From Aliiglaciecola lipolytica E3 (GTDB lineage: Bacteria > Pseudomonadota > Gammaproteobacteria > Enterobacterales > Alteromonadaceae): a DNA stretch of 64,000 nucleotides. Below are positions 26,031 to 34,238 of this stretch, piece by piece (the stretch's first letter is position 1; every line of letters starts with the position of its first letter). The notes beneath the pieces were generated by a model, which was given only the letters and a program-made list of their open reading frames with translations, was not told the DNA's origin and did no database searches. The stretch spans positions 1-64,000 of the forward strand of contig NZ_BAEN01000037.1 of the NCBI RefSeq assembly GCF_000314975.1, read 5' to 3'. The position numbers and the translations under genes are program-made.

Positions 26031-26711
26031 TCAACAAGCGGTCTCGACAGCTTGCCTTGACCAGGTTATTAGCTCAACCCTATTGCGACAGTTGGTTTTT
26101 CTAAAAATGCTATAAATGTGGGTTTTAACCGTATTAACACTAATGTGTAATTGGTCAGCGATTTCCTGATTCTGTGCACCTTGACCGATATATTTAACGA
26201 TGGTTTGTTCTCGTTTCGTTAATGACTGCTGCCAAAATCTTGATTGGCTTCTATCAAGTATATCGTTTGTGAAATTGGACTCGTTCAACAATTCATTTAC
26301 GAGTAGTTCTAGAGCATTTCTTTTAAACCACTTTTTATCTTGTTTAATAGCCTTTATACCCTTGAGAACGATTTCCAACTTATCGTCGGCATAGAAAATA
26401 CCAGCGATTCCTTGTTTAATAGCTGCAATTTCAAAGTCTAAATTAGTACTCGCGTTGAAGAATATAATTTTGATCAAATTTTTGTATTTTAATACTGGCA
26501 CTTGCGGAATAGCGTTTTTGTCAATTGACTTACAGTCCACAAATATCACATCAAATGAAGCGATATAATCAGATTTAGGGCAAAAATTGCCAACTTGGAG
26601 ATCAAACCCACATGCATCTACGAGGTCGAGAAAGTGATTTAATTTGCTGTGCCGCTTTTTAGTTATTTCATCTTTTTGAGGTGAAATAACAAATGCTCTA
26701 TTTCCTTGCAT
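26031..26711 (-). CDS. CsgD-like LuxR-family regulator
   Basis: A 226-residue protein with a degenerate receiver-like N domain (about 1-125) and a C-terminal LuxR/FixJ helix-turn-helix (LTKREQTIVKYIGQGAQNQEIADQLHISVNTVKTHIYSIFRK, about 163-205). The receiver lacks the acidic pair after strand 1 (the segment reads FVISPQKDE), so phosphorylation is doubtful, as in E. coli CsgD. An Asp is kept at the end of strand 3 (FVDCKS). It is convergent with csgG, 76 bases away, and is the best candidate activator of the curli operon. Confidence 0.82.
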   Translation of the reverse strand: MQGNRAFVISPQKDEITKKRHSKLNHFLDLVDACGFDLQVGNFCPKSDYIASFDVIFVDCKSIDKNAIPQVPVLKYKNLIKIIFFNASTNLDFEIAAIKQGIAGIFYADDKLEIVLKGIKAIKQDKKWFKRNALELLVNELLNESNFTNDILDRSQSRFWQQSLTKREQTIVKYIGQGAQNQEIADQLHISVNTVKTHIYSIFRKTNCRNRVELITWSRQAVETAC

Positions 26712-27086
26712 AAACTAGAGTCCTTTGGAGAATTTATTCTCTTTTTTATTATGACACTTTCTTACAGTGTAAGAGTTAGCATACATAGTAGGTTCAAGTT
26801 GCGCAAGAAAATACAGGTAAAAAATGTATGCTGAGATCGGGTTGTTTTTTGTACTATTAAGGTTAGAATCAATAAGTCTAATTATATTAACAACTTAGAT
26901 TTAAGGTTAAGTTTTGCACAACGTGAAGTTCAAAAAATAATCACATTTCATGCGTAAACTAAAACACTTATTATTAAGCCTGAGTAAATTGAACCTTATT
27001 GGCAACCTCTGAAGCGCGGGATCAGTTGGCTAAATAAAATTACAAAAAGCAGATTGTAATAAACTAGACAATCCGCTTTGCAAAAT
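26712..27086. other. Intergenic region upstream of the CsgD-like gene
   Basis: About 375 bases. It holds the promoter side of the CsgD-like gene, with a palindrome GAGAAT-TT-ATTCTC at 26728-26741 only 17 bases from the start codon, and at its right end the terminator of the DUF4861-like gene. No coding frame or RNA gene recognised. Confidence 0.5.
27046..27079 (-). terminator. Terminator of the DUF4861-like gene
   Basis: On the minus strand AAAGCGGATTGT, a 10-base loop, then ACAATCTGCTTT followed by a T run: a 12-bp stem with one G-T mismatch. It begins seven bases past the stop codon. Confidence 0.85.
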
Positions 27087-28295
27087 TTACGGTTTAATGA
27101 TTACTTCAATAGGCGTTGTTAACGCTTTTATTTTTTCAGCTAGCAGCATTTCGAATTGCTGTTGATTTTGCGGGTTGCTGTCATGTTCAGGCCATGCAGC
27201 TAAAAAACCATAATTTAATTCATTGGTAGGCTTAAACTGAATTAAATAATCATGTTCCGACTCCAGGCTTTTTGCCGCATCATCAATTCTATAAAATAAC
27301 GCCATACCTAAATGATACGAATCGCCTAGCATATTTTGATTGCCATACGTGGCAATAACAGCCCATTCATCATTTTTTAAAGTAATGAATTCTGTATTAG
27401 GATGTTTAACTATTCCAGTTACTAAATCGTTCACTTGATCCGACAATAGTACATTAACCATTGTTGTCGGATCATCACCGTGAATTCGATATGTGGTTGA
27501 AACATCTACTTTGGTACTGTTCACATCCCAACCCTTGTAGGTTACATTAAATTCGGAAATAAGCTTAGTATCACTGAGTAAATTCCAACTGGTTTGAGAG
27601 ACTTGTTGGAAGTGCATAACATTACCTTGCGACAATCTGCCAAGTGAACCTAATCCCAACGATTTCCCCACTTTTAAAACATCAGCACCCCAATCAGCTT
27701 GTTCATGGTAGCTGTCATACCCATCTTGACCTACTTCAGACAAGACCATATCAGTTGTTTTTTTTGCGAACACATCTATACCGTTGCGCCAATCTAAATA
27801 GAGTCGATATCCAACTAAGTTATTTTCCCAGCCAGGCCCCTCGTACCGTAGATAATAGGAATGATCAGTTAACTGTTCTGGGGCTGTAAATTGTTTTACA
27901 TTTTTAAACTCAAATCCATCTGCAACATATTCCTTGCCTCGCCATTCACCGCCTGTTCGAACCGATAACTCTGCATAAGCCATATCGTTGAATTCAATTC
28001 TTGAAGTACTTAGCGGTATTTGGGCTTGCTGTCCTGGGTTTAATTCAGCTAACAAAGTGAGGGTTCCACTTCCATCTGAGTTTTGCTGCCATTCACTGGG
28101 ATACTGAGTACTGTACAGTGGTAAATTATCTTGAATAAGGTTTGCAGGTACTTCAACTGAAACCAGCTGTTTGATTGCTCCACCAGTTGATGGGTTATGT
28201 AGAACTAATGAAAGATCTTTTTCTTTTTCAGACTGATTACATGCCGCAATAGTTAATACACAGAGAAAGTAGAATCCGAGCTTAAGTTTATTCAT
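27087..28295 (-). CDS. DUF4861-like lipoprotein in pectin locus
   Basis: A 402-residue lipoprotein (lipobox I-A-A-C, Cys19). Visible blocks are GEWRGKEYVADGFEFKNVKQF, HSYYLRYEGPGWENNLVGYRLYLDWRNGIDVFAKKT and a C-terminal YHLGMALFY. These resemble the DUF4861 family, which is repeatedly found beside pectin and other uronate genes; its activity is not known to me. The beta-rich sequence could fit a sugar-binding or lyase-like fold. It is divergent from kduD, and the LacI operator at 28351 lies across its own predicted promoter (TTGCCA, 17 bases, TATATT on the minus strand), so it belongs to the pectin regulon. Confidence 0.7.
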   Translation of the reverse strand: MNKLKLGFYFLCVLTIAACNQSEKEKDLSLVLHNPSTGGAIKQLVSVEVPANLIQDNLPLYSTQYPSEWQQNSDGSGTLTLLAELNPGQQAQIPLSTSRIEFNDMAYAELSVRTGGEWRGKEYVADGFEFKNVKQFTAPEQLTDHSYYLRYEGPGWENNLVGYRLYLDWRNGIDVFAKKTTDMVLSEVGQDGYDSYHEQADWGADVLKVGKSLGLGSLGRLSQGNVMHFQQVSQTSWNLLSDTKLISEFNVTYKGWDVNSTKVDVSTTYRIHGDDPTTMVNVLLSDQVNDLVTGIVKHPNTEFITLKNDEWAVIATYGNQNMLGDSYHLGMALFYRIDDAAKSLESEHDYLIQFKPTNELNYGFLAAWPEHDSNPQNQQQFEMLLAEKIKALTTPIEVIIKP

Positions 28296-28350
28296 ATTGA
28301 CATCCTTTAGGCTATTTATTTTAACAATTATGAACTAATATATTGACAAA

Positions 28351-28364
28351 TGCCACCGGTGGCA
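28351..28364. promoter_or_regulatory. LacI-type operator 1, shared by divergent promoters
   Basis: Perfect palindrome TGCCACCGGTGGCA. It lies between the -35 (TTGACA, 28343-28348) and the likely -10 (about 28367-28372) of the kduD operon. It also overlaps the -35 (28360-28365) and spacer of the opposite promoter, whose -10 TATATT is at 28337-28342. One bound repressor would block both. Confidence 0.85.
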
Positions 28365-28475
28365 ATTATTTTAGATGGTGTTAACATTTATTTAGCATGA
28401 TTTGACTTTCTTTACGTTTCCCTAGCGATCTGTTCTTAAGTCTATTTAAATCATTTCATTTTAGAGGAAAACAGC

Positions 28476-29237
28476 ATGAGCGATTTTAGTTTGGACGGGA
28501 AAAGGGCTTTGGTGACAGGAGCTAGTCGCGGAATTGGACAAGCATTGGCTGTCGCGTTGGCCGAAGCTGGAGCAAAGGTAATCGTTGCAAGTTCTAAAGC
28601 GGGAGGATGCAGTGAAACGTTAACTAAAATTAAACAAATTGAAAAGGCACAGGTAGTTGAATTAAGTGCTGATTTGTCAGAGCCAGAAGCGGTAATGAAT
28701 TTGGCTAAATCGAGTCTATCGATATGGGGGGGAATCGACATTCTTATCAATAATGGCGGCACTATTTTTCGCAGTCCGGTGGTCGATTATCCCTTTTCTG
28801 AATGGCAAAACGTGATGCGCGTCAACGTTGATTCTGCTTTCCTACTAAGCCAGCAACTGGGTAAAGAAATGATTAAACAAGGGCAGGGTAAAATTATCAA
28901 TATAGCTTCAATGCTTAGTTACAGCGGCGGTATAACTGTGCCTGCATATACAGCCAGTAAACATGCAATCGCTGGATTGACCAAAGCACTTGCGAATGAG
29001 TGGGGAAAATATAACGTACAAATCAATGCTATAGCACCAGGTTATATTCGAACCGATAACACTCAATCATTGCAAGATGATTCACAGCGAAGTAAAGAAA
29101 TTTGTGCTCGTATACCTGCAGATCGCTGGGGGGAAACCGCAGATCTAAAAGGAGCGGCTATATTTTTAGCGAGCAATGCCAGTAACTACGTAAATGGACA
29201 TGTATTGGCTGTAGATGGCGGTTTTTTAGCACGCTAA
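28476..29237 (+). CDS. kduD: 2-dehydro-3-deoxy-D-gluconate 5-dehydrogenase (SDR)
   Basis: A 253-residue short-chain dehydrogenase, the same length as E. coli KduD. It reduces 2,5-diketo-3-deoxygluconate to 2-keto-3-deoxygluconate with NADH. Cofactor motif TGASRGIG (residues 14-21), active-site Ser of the IASMLSYSG segment, and Tyr-x-x-x-Lys (YTASK). The usual NNAG reads NNGG here. C-terminal VNGHVLAVDGGFLAR matches the family. It is the first gene of a kduD-kduI-dctPQM operon and is followed by kduI after 35 bases, which settles KduD over other SDRs. Confidence 0.92.
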   Translation: MSDFSLDGKRALVTGASRGIGQALAVALAEAGAKVIVASSKAGGCSETLTKIKQIEKAQVVELSADLSEPEAVMNLAKSSLSIWGGIDILINNGGTIFRSPVVDYPFSEWQNVMRVNVDSAFLLSQQLGKEMIKQGQGKIINIASMLSYSGGITVPAYTASKHAIAGLTKALANEWGKYNVQINAIAPGYIRTDNTQSLQDDSQRSKEICARIPADRWGETADLKGAAIFLASNASNYVNGHVLAVDGGFLAR

Positions 29238-29272
29238 AGTAAATTTATGTCCATTTATAAAAGGGTAAAAAT

Positions 29273-30118
29273 ATGACGACTGAATATGAAGTGCGTTATG
29301 CCGTAGGGCAACGAGAAGTAAAAGCATACGATACAGATGAGCTTAGAGATGCTTTTTTAACAACTAAACTAATGCAAAGCGACAAAATTTATTGGGTTTA
29401 CAGCCACTATGAACGATTTATGGTTGGCAGTGCGGTCCCCCTAAAACACTCTTTAACGCTTGAGACTATACCTGATTTACTCAAAACAGAGTTTTTCACT
29501 TCTAGAAGAGAAGTAGGGATTATCAACATAGGTGGTAGTGGCTCCGTGGTGATTGGCGATACTGAATATAGTATAGCGAATGAAGAAGCCCTTTATATCG
29601 GTAAAGGTGATAAGCAAGTAACCTTTAAATCTGATGATGCCAGCAATCCAGCCAAATTCTATTTGAATTCAGCTCCAGCGCATCAAGTTTATCAGGATAA
29701 AAAGGTAGGCAAACAAGATGCGAATGTATTGCATCTTGGTTCCCAAGAGACATGTAATGAACGTGATATAAATCAATTGCTTATAAATAGCGTAGTAGAA
29801 ACCTGTCAATTACAAATGGGATTAACGAGATTAAAGCCAGGAAGTGTATGGAATACGATGCCTGCACATCAACATGACCGTCGTAATGAAGTGTATTTTT
29901 ACTTTGATATGAAACCAGACCAAGCGGTCTGTCACTTTATGGGAGAGCCTAAGCAGACTCGGCATATATTCGTTGCTAATCAACAAGCTATTTTATCACC
30001 TCCTTGGTCAATACATTGTGGAGCCGGTACAGCCAATTATGCATTTATTTGGGGTATGGCAGGTGAAAATCTTGATTACGATGATATGGATAAGTATCCA
30101 GCCAATGAATTACGCTAG
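29273..30118 (+). CDS. kduI: 5-dehydro-4-deoxy-D-glucuronate isomerase
   Basis: A 281-residue cupin aligning along its length with E. coli KduI (278). It converts 5-keto-4-deoxyuronate, released from unsaturated galacturonate, to 2,5-diketo-3-deoxygluconate. Zinc ligands are His199, His201 and Glu206 in MPAHQHDRRNEVYFYF, plus His near 248 in SPPWSIHCG. Other conserved blocks are RREVGIINIGGSG, EALYIGKG and the end AFIWGMAGENLDYDDMD. Downstream partner of kduD; the stop precedes the dctP ribosome-binding site by a few bases. Confidence 0.96.
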   Translation: MTTEYEVRYAVGQREVKAYDTDELRDAFLTTKLMQSDKIYWVYSHYERFMVGSAVPLKHSLTLETIPDLLKTEFFTSRREVGIINIGGSGSVVIGDTEYSIANEEALYIGKGDKQVTFKSDDASNPAKFYLNSAPAHQVYQDKKVGKQDANVLHLGSQETCNERDINQLLINSVVETCQLQMGLTRLKPGSVWNTMPAHQHDRRNEVYFYFDMKPDQAVCHFMGEPKQTRHIFVANQQAILSPPWSIHCGAGTANYAFIWGMAGENLDYDDMDKYPANELR

Positions 30119-30133
30119 TTGGAAGAGGGGCAT

Positions 30134-31123
30134 ATGAAATACGTTCAATGGTCCATAAAACATTTTATTGCAGCAGCATTGATGTGTTTGATGTGGTCTT
30201 GTACTCCCGCGAAAAAATCAGATCACTTAGTTTTGCGGCTCGGTCACACACTAGACACTCAGCACTCAGTACACAAAGCAATGGAAAGATTGGGGGACAG
30301 GTTAGATTATTATTCTCGCGGTCAAATGAAACTGGAAATTTTTCCTGGTAGCCAATTAGGTACCGAACGCGAAATGGTCGAGCTATTGCAGATTGGTTCC
30401 TTGGATATGACAAAAGTTTCCGCCAGTCCATTGGAAGGTTTTGCACCAGCGATGAAAATCTTTAGTATCCCATACGTATTCAGAGACAATACGCACTTTT
30501 GGAAGGTTTTAAACAGTGATATCGGTACAGAGTTGTTAACCGGTATCGAAGCTTTCCGATTAAAAGGGTTAGGCTACTACGATGCAGGAAGTCGCAGTTT
30601 TTATACTAACGAAAAACCGATACATACACCGAAAGATTTAGTAGGTTTAAAAATACGGGTGCTAAATAGCCCTACGGCAGTGCAAACTGTTCGTGCAATG
30701 GGTGCTGCTGCAACGCCTGTATCATGGGGGGAGCTCTATACAGCGCTGCAACAAGGTGTTGTTGATGGGGCGGAAAATAATCCTCCTAGTTATTTTTTAT
30801 CCAAACATTACGAAATTGCCCGCTATTATTCTTTAGACGAACATACATCAGTGCCGGATATTTTATTGTGTTCTTTAAGAACCTGGAACCAATTAACTGA
30901 ACAACAACAAGACTGGTTAGCAAAGGCAATGTCAGATTCTGTTATTTACCAACGTGAACTTTGGCAACAGTCCACCAAAGAATCTTTGCAGAAAGTCATT
31001 GATGATGGTGTTGAGGTTATTTATCCAGATAAACAAGCATTTGTCGACGCTGTCACTCCATTTCATGAAAGTTTAGCTGACACCCCAGCTGGTAAACTTA
31101 TGCGAAAAATAAAGGCGATGTAA
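30134..31123 (+). CDS. TRAP transporter solute-binding protein DctP family
   Basis: A 329-residue periplasmic binding protein. ATG at 30134 is preceded by GGAAGAGGGG; a TTG at 30119 is rejected. The leader ends in MWSC, so it may be lipid-anchored at Cys23. The DctP fold shows GTEREMVELLQIGSLDM, the specificity region GLKIRVLNSPTAVQTVRAMGA with the Arg that binds the substrate carboxylate, and WGELYTALQQGVVDGAENNP. In a kdu operon the likely ligands are unsaturated or saturated uronates. The dctQ and dctM genes follow directly. Confidence 0.92.
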   Translation: MKYVQWSIKHFIAAALMCLMWSCTPAKKSDHLVLRLGHTLDTQHSVHKAMERLGDRLDYYSRGQMKLEIFPGSQLGTEREMVELLQIGSLDMTKVSASPLEGFAPAMKIFSIPYVFRDNTHFWKVLNSDIGTELLTGIEAFRLKGLGYYDAGSRSFYTNEKPIHTPKDLVGLKIRVLNSPTAVQTVRAMGAAATPVSWGELYTALQQGVVDGAENNPPSYFLSKHYEIARYYSLDEHTSVPDILLCSLRTWNQLTEQQQDWLAKAMSDSVIYQRELWQQSTKESLQKVIDDGVEVIYPDKQAFVDAVTPFHESLADTPAGKLMRKIKAM

Positions 31124-31125
31124 TT

Positions 31126-31614
31126 ATGCGTACTCTTATAAGATTTGTAGATAAGCTGCTAGCAGGCACTTTGATCTTGGCTATGCTGGGGATTCTATTA
31201 GCAGTAGTTTGGCAGGTTATTTCACGATATTTGTTAAAGGATCCAGCATCGGTTACCGAAGAATTATCTCGATTTATTTTAATTTGGGTTGGAATTTTAG
31301 GAGCAGCTTACGCGTACAGACAAAAATCTCATTTGGGATTCAACTTATTGGTGCAAAAACTTTCCCCAAAAAGTCAGCAAATCATGTTAACGATAGTTGA
31401 GTTGTTAGTCATCCTATTTAGTACTTTTGTCTTGATGTTAGGCGGAAAAGAGCTTGTTGTTATTACTTTGGAACTGGACCAAATTTCAGCTTCGTTAGGT
31501 GTGAAGATGGGATTGATTTATACCGTTTTACCTATCACAGGCGTTTTGTTTGTTTTGTATAGCATTATCAATATTTATAACCTGTGGATAGCTGATTCTA
31601 AGGAGTCTTTGTAA
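31126..31614 (+). CDS. TRAP transporter small permease DctQ
   Basis: A 162-residue inner-membrane protein with four hydrophobic helices (about residues 12-35, 48-66, 87-108 and 130-150). It has the DctQ pattern RYLLKDPASVTEELSRFILIWVGILGAAYAYR. It starts two bases after dctP and its stop overlaps the dctM start (TAATG). It links the binding protein to DctM. Confidence 0.92.
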   Translation: MRTLIRFVDKLLAGTLILAMLGILLAVVWQVISRYLLKDPASVTEELSRFILIWVGILGAAYAYRQKSHLGFNLLVQKLSPKSQQIMLTIVELLVILFSTFVLMLGGKELVVITLELDQISASLGVKMGLIYTVLPITGVLFVLYSIINIYNLWIADSKESL

Positions 31615-32909
31615 TGGAAATGACTGCAATCGTACTAATTGTCGGATTTTTTGTATTTTTATTAATGAATGTTCCTGTGTCTATTAGCATTGGTTTAGCG
31701 ACGATGATCGTCATTGTTATGAACATTGATTTAATTCCAGCTGTTACCACTGTTGCCCAGCGAATGGCAGGAGGTATTAATAGTTTTGCATTGTTAGCGA
31801 TTCCATTTTTCGTTTTATCTGGGCTGATTATGGGGCGAGGAGGAATTGCAAAACGATTAATTGAGTGCGCCATGGCATTAATTGGAGCACTTCCTGGTGG
31901 ACTTGCTTTAGTTAATGTCGTGTCATGCATGTTATTTGGTGCGATTTCTGGCTCTGCCGTTGCTGCTACTTCTGCAATAGGTAGTTTTATGCTCCCGGAG
32001 ATGAAGAAAGCTGGATACGATCCCAATTTTAGTGCTGCTTTAACAGCAGCCGCATCAACTACTGGAATGCTAATTCCACCCAGTAATATTTTAATTGTTT
32101 ATGCTATAGCTAGTGGTGGCGTTTCTATAGCTGCTTTATTCATGGCGGGTTATTTGCCTGGGTTAATGGTGGGATTAGCCTTAATGCTAGTGTGTTTCAT
32201 TGTTGCTAAAATTAATAATTATCCACTTTCAGCTCGACTACCATTAGCTATTGTTTTCAAAAAGGTACTCGCCGCAATTCCAAGTTTGTTTTTAATTGTG
32301 TTGGTCATAGGTGGGATCGTCGGAGGTATATTTACAGCCACTGAAGCTGGCGCAATTGCAGTGGTATATGCATTAATTTTGTCGGTTGGCTTTTATGGCG
32401 AAGTGAAACTAAAACAACTACCCGAAATTTTCTTAAAATCTGCTGAAACAACATCTATAGTCATGTTATTAATTGCTGCTTCCACCGCAATGTCTTGGGT
32501 GCTGTCTATCGAAAGTATTCCCCAAACAATGAGTCAATTTATGCTAGGTTTGAGTGACAACCCTATCGTTATTTTGTTGCTGATTAATTTGTTTTTAATT
32601 GTTGTTGGCGCTTTTTTGGATATGACACCGGCCGTGCTCATTTTTACGCCTATATTTCTACCGGTGGCAGAGCAGTTGGGTATGTCGCCTCTACAATTTG
32701 GAATTATGATTGTCCTAAATCTATCTATAGGATTATGTTCGCCGCCAGTAGGTGCTGTCTTGTTTATTACCTGTGCTATCGCCAAAACAAAACTCGAAGC
32801 TATTATTAGGCCTTTAATTCCGCTTTATGTCGCTATGTTTGTGGTATTAATGTTAGTGACTTATGTACCCTGGATAAGCGAAGCAATTCCAGCGTGGTTA
32901 GGTTTTTAA
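31614..32909 (+). CDS. TRAP transporter large permease DctM
   Basis: A 431-residue inner-membrane protein with about 12 helices and the DctM signatures LLAIPFFVLSGLIMGRGG, GAISGSAVAATSAIGSFMLPEM, TGMLIPPSNILIVYA and GIFTATEAGAIAVVYA. It catalyses sodium-driven uptake of the acid captured by DctP. End of the kduD operon; no clear terminator follows. Confidence 0.94.
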   Translation: MEMTAIVLIVGFFVFLLMNVPVSISIGLATMIVIVMNIDLIPAVTTVAQRMAGGINSFALLAIPFFVLSGLIMGRGGIAKRLIECAMALIGALPGGLALVNVVSCMLFGAISGSAVAATSAIGSFMLPEMKKAGYDPNFSAALTAAASTTGMLIPPSNILIVYAIASGGVSIAALFMAGYLPGLMVGLALMLVCFIVAKINNYPLSARLPLAIVFKKVLAAIPSLFLIVLVIGGIVGGIFTATEAGAIAVVYALILSVGFYGEVKLKQLPEIFLKSAETTSIVMLLIAASTAMSWVLSIESIPQTMSQFMLGLSDNPIVILLLINLFLIVVGAFLDMTPAVLIFTPIFLPVAEQLGMSPLQFGIMIVLNLSIGLCSPPVGAVLFITCAIAKTKLEAIIRPLIPLYVAMFVVLMLVTYVPWISEAIPAWLGF

Positions 32910-33072
32910 TCGCAATCTGTCGATTTATGTTTTGGACTTTATGTCGGCAGTAGTTAACGAGTTATTGTTCTATCTAGCAAAATGCGTAATTTTATTTGGT
33001 TTATTAAAGTCAAAGAGATAGACTTCGAGGCTCGAACCGAATAGCTAATGTATATAACAAGAAGAAGAACAG

Positions 33073-34107
33073 GTGAATATAGTAAAGGATAAACGCCCTA
33101 CAATTAATGATGTTGCAAGAATATCTGGCGTATCTAAACGGACTGTATCGCGAGTTATCAATGGCGCTGCAAACGTAGGTGAGGCAACTCGAAAAAAAAT
33201 TGAAGCCGTTATTCAGGAGTTGAATTTTTCTCCTGACAAACAGGCTAGGGGTTTGGCAGCTAGTCGATCTTTTTTATTAGGGTTAATTTATGATAACCCT
33301 GACGCTCTGTACATCGACCAAGTACAGCGGGGCGTGTTGGATATATGTTCTGCAAAAGGTTATGAGTTAGTAGTACACCCTTGTACCTACAAAAGCGATG
33401 ACTTTATCAACAACTGTATCAAGTTCGTGAAGCGCTCTAATATCGATGGTGTCGTGATACTTCCCCCTGTTTCTGAATCGCGAGAGTTGGCTACTTCATT
33501 TCAAGAAAACCACATTAAATATGTGCGCATTGCTTCTTTAGATTTGGATGATCATGCAAATATTGTGGTTTCCGATGATAGGGCTGCTTTAAGTGACTTA
33601 GCACGTTATATTGTTTCACTTGGACATCAAAATATAGCCATAATTAGTGGGCCGAAATCATATTTTTCGTCTAAAGAACGATTAGAAGGATTCTGTGATA
33701 CCTTGAAGCAACTGGGCAAAAAAGTACCAGAAGAGCGTATTATTGAAGGTAAAAACACCTACGAAAGTGGAATTGATTGTGCCCGTCAGTTATTGATACA
33801 GACTCCGAGACCTCAATTTATTTTTGCTAATAATGACGAAATGGCAGCAGGCGTTCTTAAAGTAGCGCATGAATTGGGAATTTTAGTTCCTGAGCAATTA
33901 TCCATTGCCGGGTTTGATGACAACTTATTGGCATCGCGAATCATTCCGTCATTAACGACAATTCAAAGACCCGTTTCAGCAATGGCATCTTTAGCAGCTA
34001 CAAAAATAATAGCCATGATAGAAGGCAACGAATACAACGTTGAAGAGCAATACTTGGTTAAACCTCACCTGATCATTCGTGAATCCACCCGTAAAATAGA
34101 TAAATAG
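33073..34107 (+). CDS. LacI-family repressor of the pectin island (predicted)
   Basis: A 344-residue regulator. The helix-turn-helix is at about residues 10-30 (INDVARISGVSKRTVSRVINGA) and the hinge helix carries the KQARGLAASRS segment that inserts in the minor groove at a central CG step. The ligand domain is periplasmic-binding-like (IANNDEMAAGVL, SIAGFDDN). The start is a GTG at 33073. It lies between the TRAP genes and uxaA. Six palindromes with a central CCGG are present around the island and fit a LacI dimer; none lies before this gene, so it may not regulate itself. The effector is probably 2-keto-3-deoxygluconate or galacturonate; that is inference. Confidence 0.9.
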   Translation: MNIVKDKRPTINDVARISGVSKRTVSRVINGAANVGEATRKKIEAVIQELNFSPDKQARGLAASRSFLLGLIYDNPDALYIDQVQRGVLDICSAKGYELVVHPCTYKSDDFINNCIKFVKRSNIDGVVILPPVSESRELATSFQENHIKYVRIASLDLDDHANIVVSDDRAALSDLARYIVSLGHQNIAIISGPKSYFSSKERLEGFCDTLKQLGKKVPEERIIEGKNTYESGIDCARQLLIQTPRPQFIFANNDEMAAGVLKVAHELGILVPEQLSIAGFDDNLLASRIIPSLTTIQRPVSAMASLAATKIIAMIEGNEYNVEEQYLVKPHLIIRESTRKIDK

Positions 34108-34118
34108 TTATCTAATAG

Positions 34119-34147
34119 TTGCTTATAACTTTATTTTGACATAATAT
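34119..34147 (+). promoter_or_regulatory. Sigma70 promoter of uxaA operon
   Basis: TTGCTT (34119-34124), 17-base spacer, TAATAT (34142-34147). The predicted start site falls inside operator 2, so repression would block initiation directly. A second possible -35 (TTGACA, 34136-34141) has no good -10. Confidence 0.6.
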
Positions 34148-34160
34148 GCCACCGGTGGCA
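34147..34160. promoter_or_regulatory. LacI-type operator 2, upstream of uxaA
   Basis: Perfect TGCCACCGGTGGCA, 78 bases before the uxaA start and overlapping the predicted transcription start. Confidence 0.85.
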
Positions 34161-34238
34161 CAAGTGGATCGCGACAGTTTAATACTCTCTTGTGCTAAAT
34201 ATTTTAACTCTTTTGTAAATCTTGTAGGTAGGTAAGCT

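Noticed and set aside
32656-32669. Operator-like TTCTACCGGTGGCA inside dctM
   Set aside because: Two mismatches to the palindrome, loss of symmetry on the left arm, and it encodes conserved residues (L-P-V-A) in the middle of a gene; probably chance.
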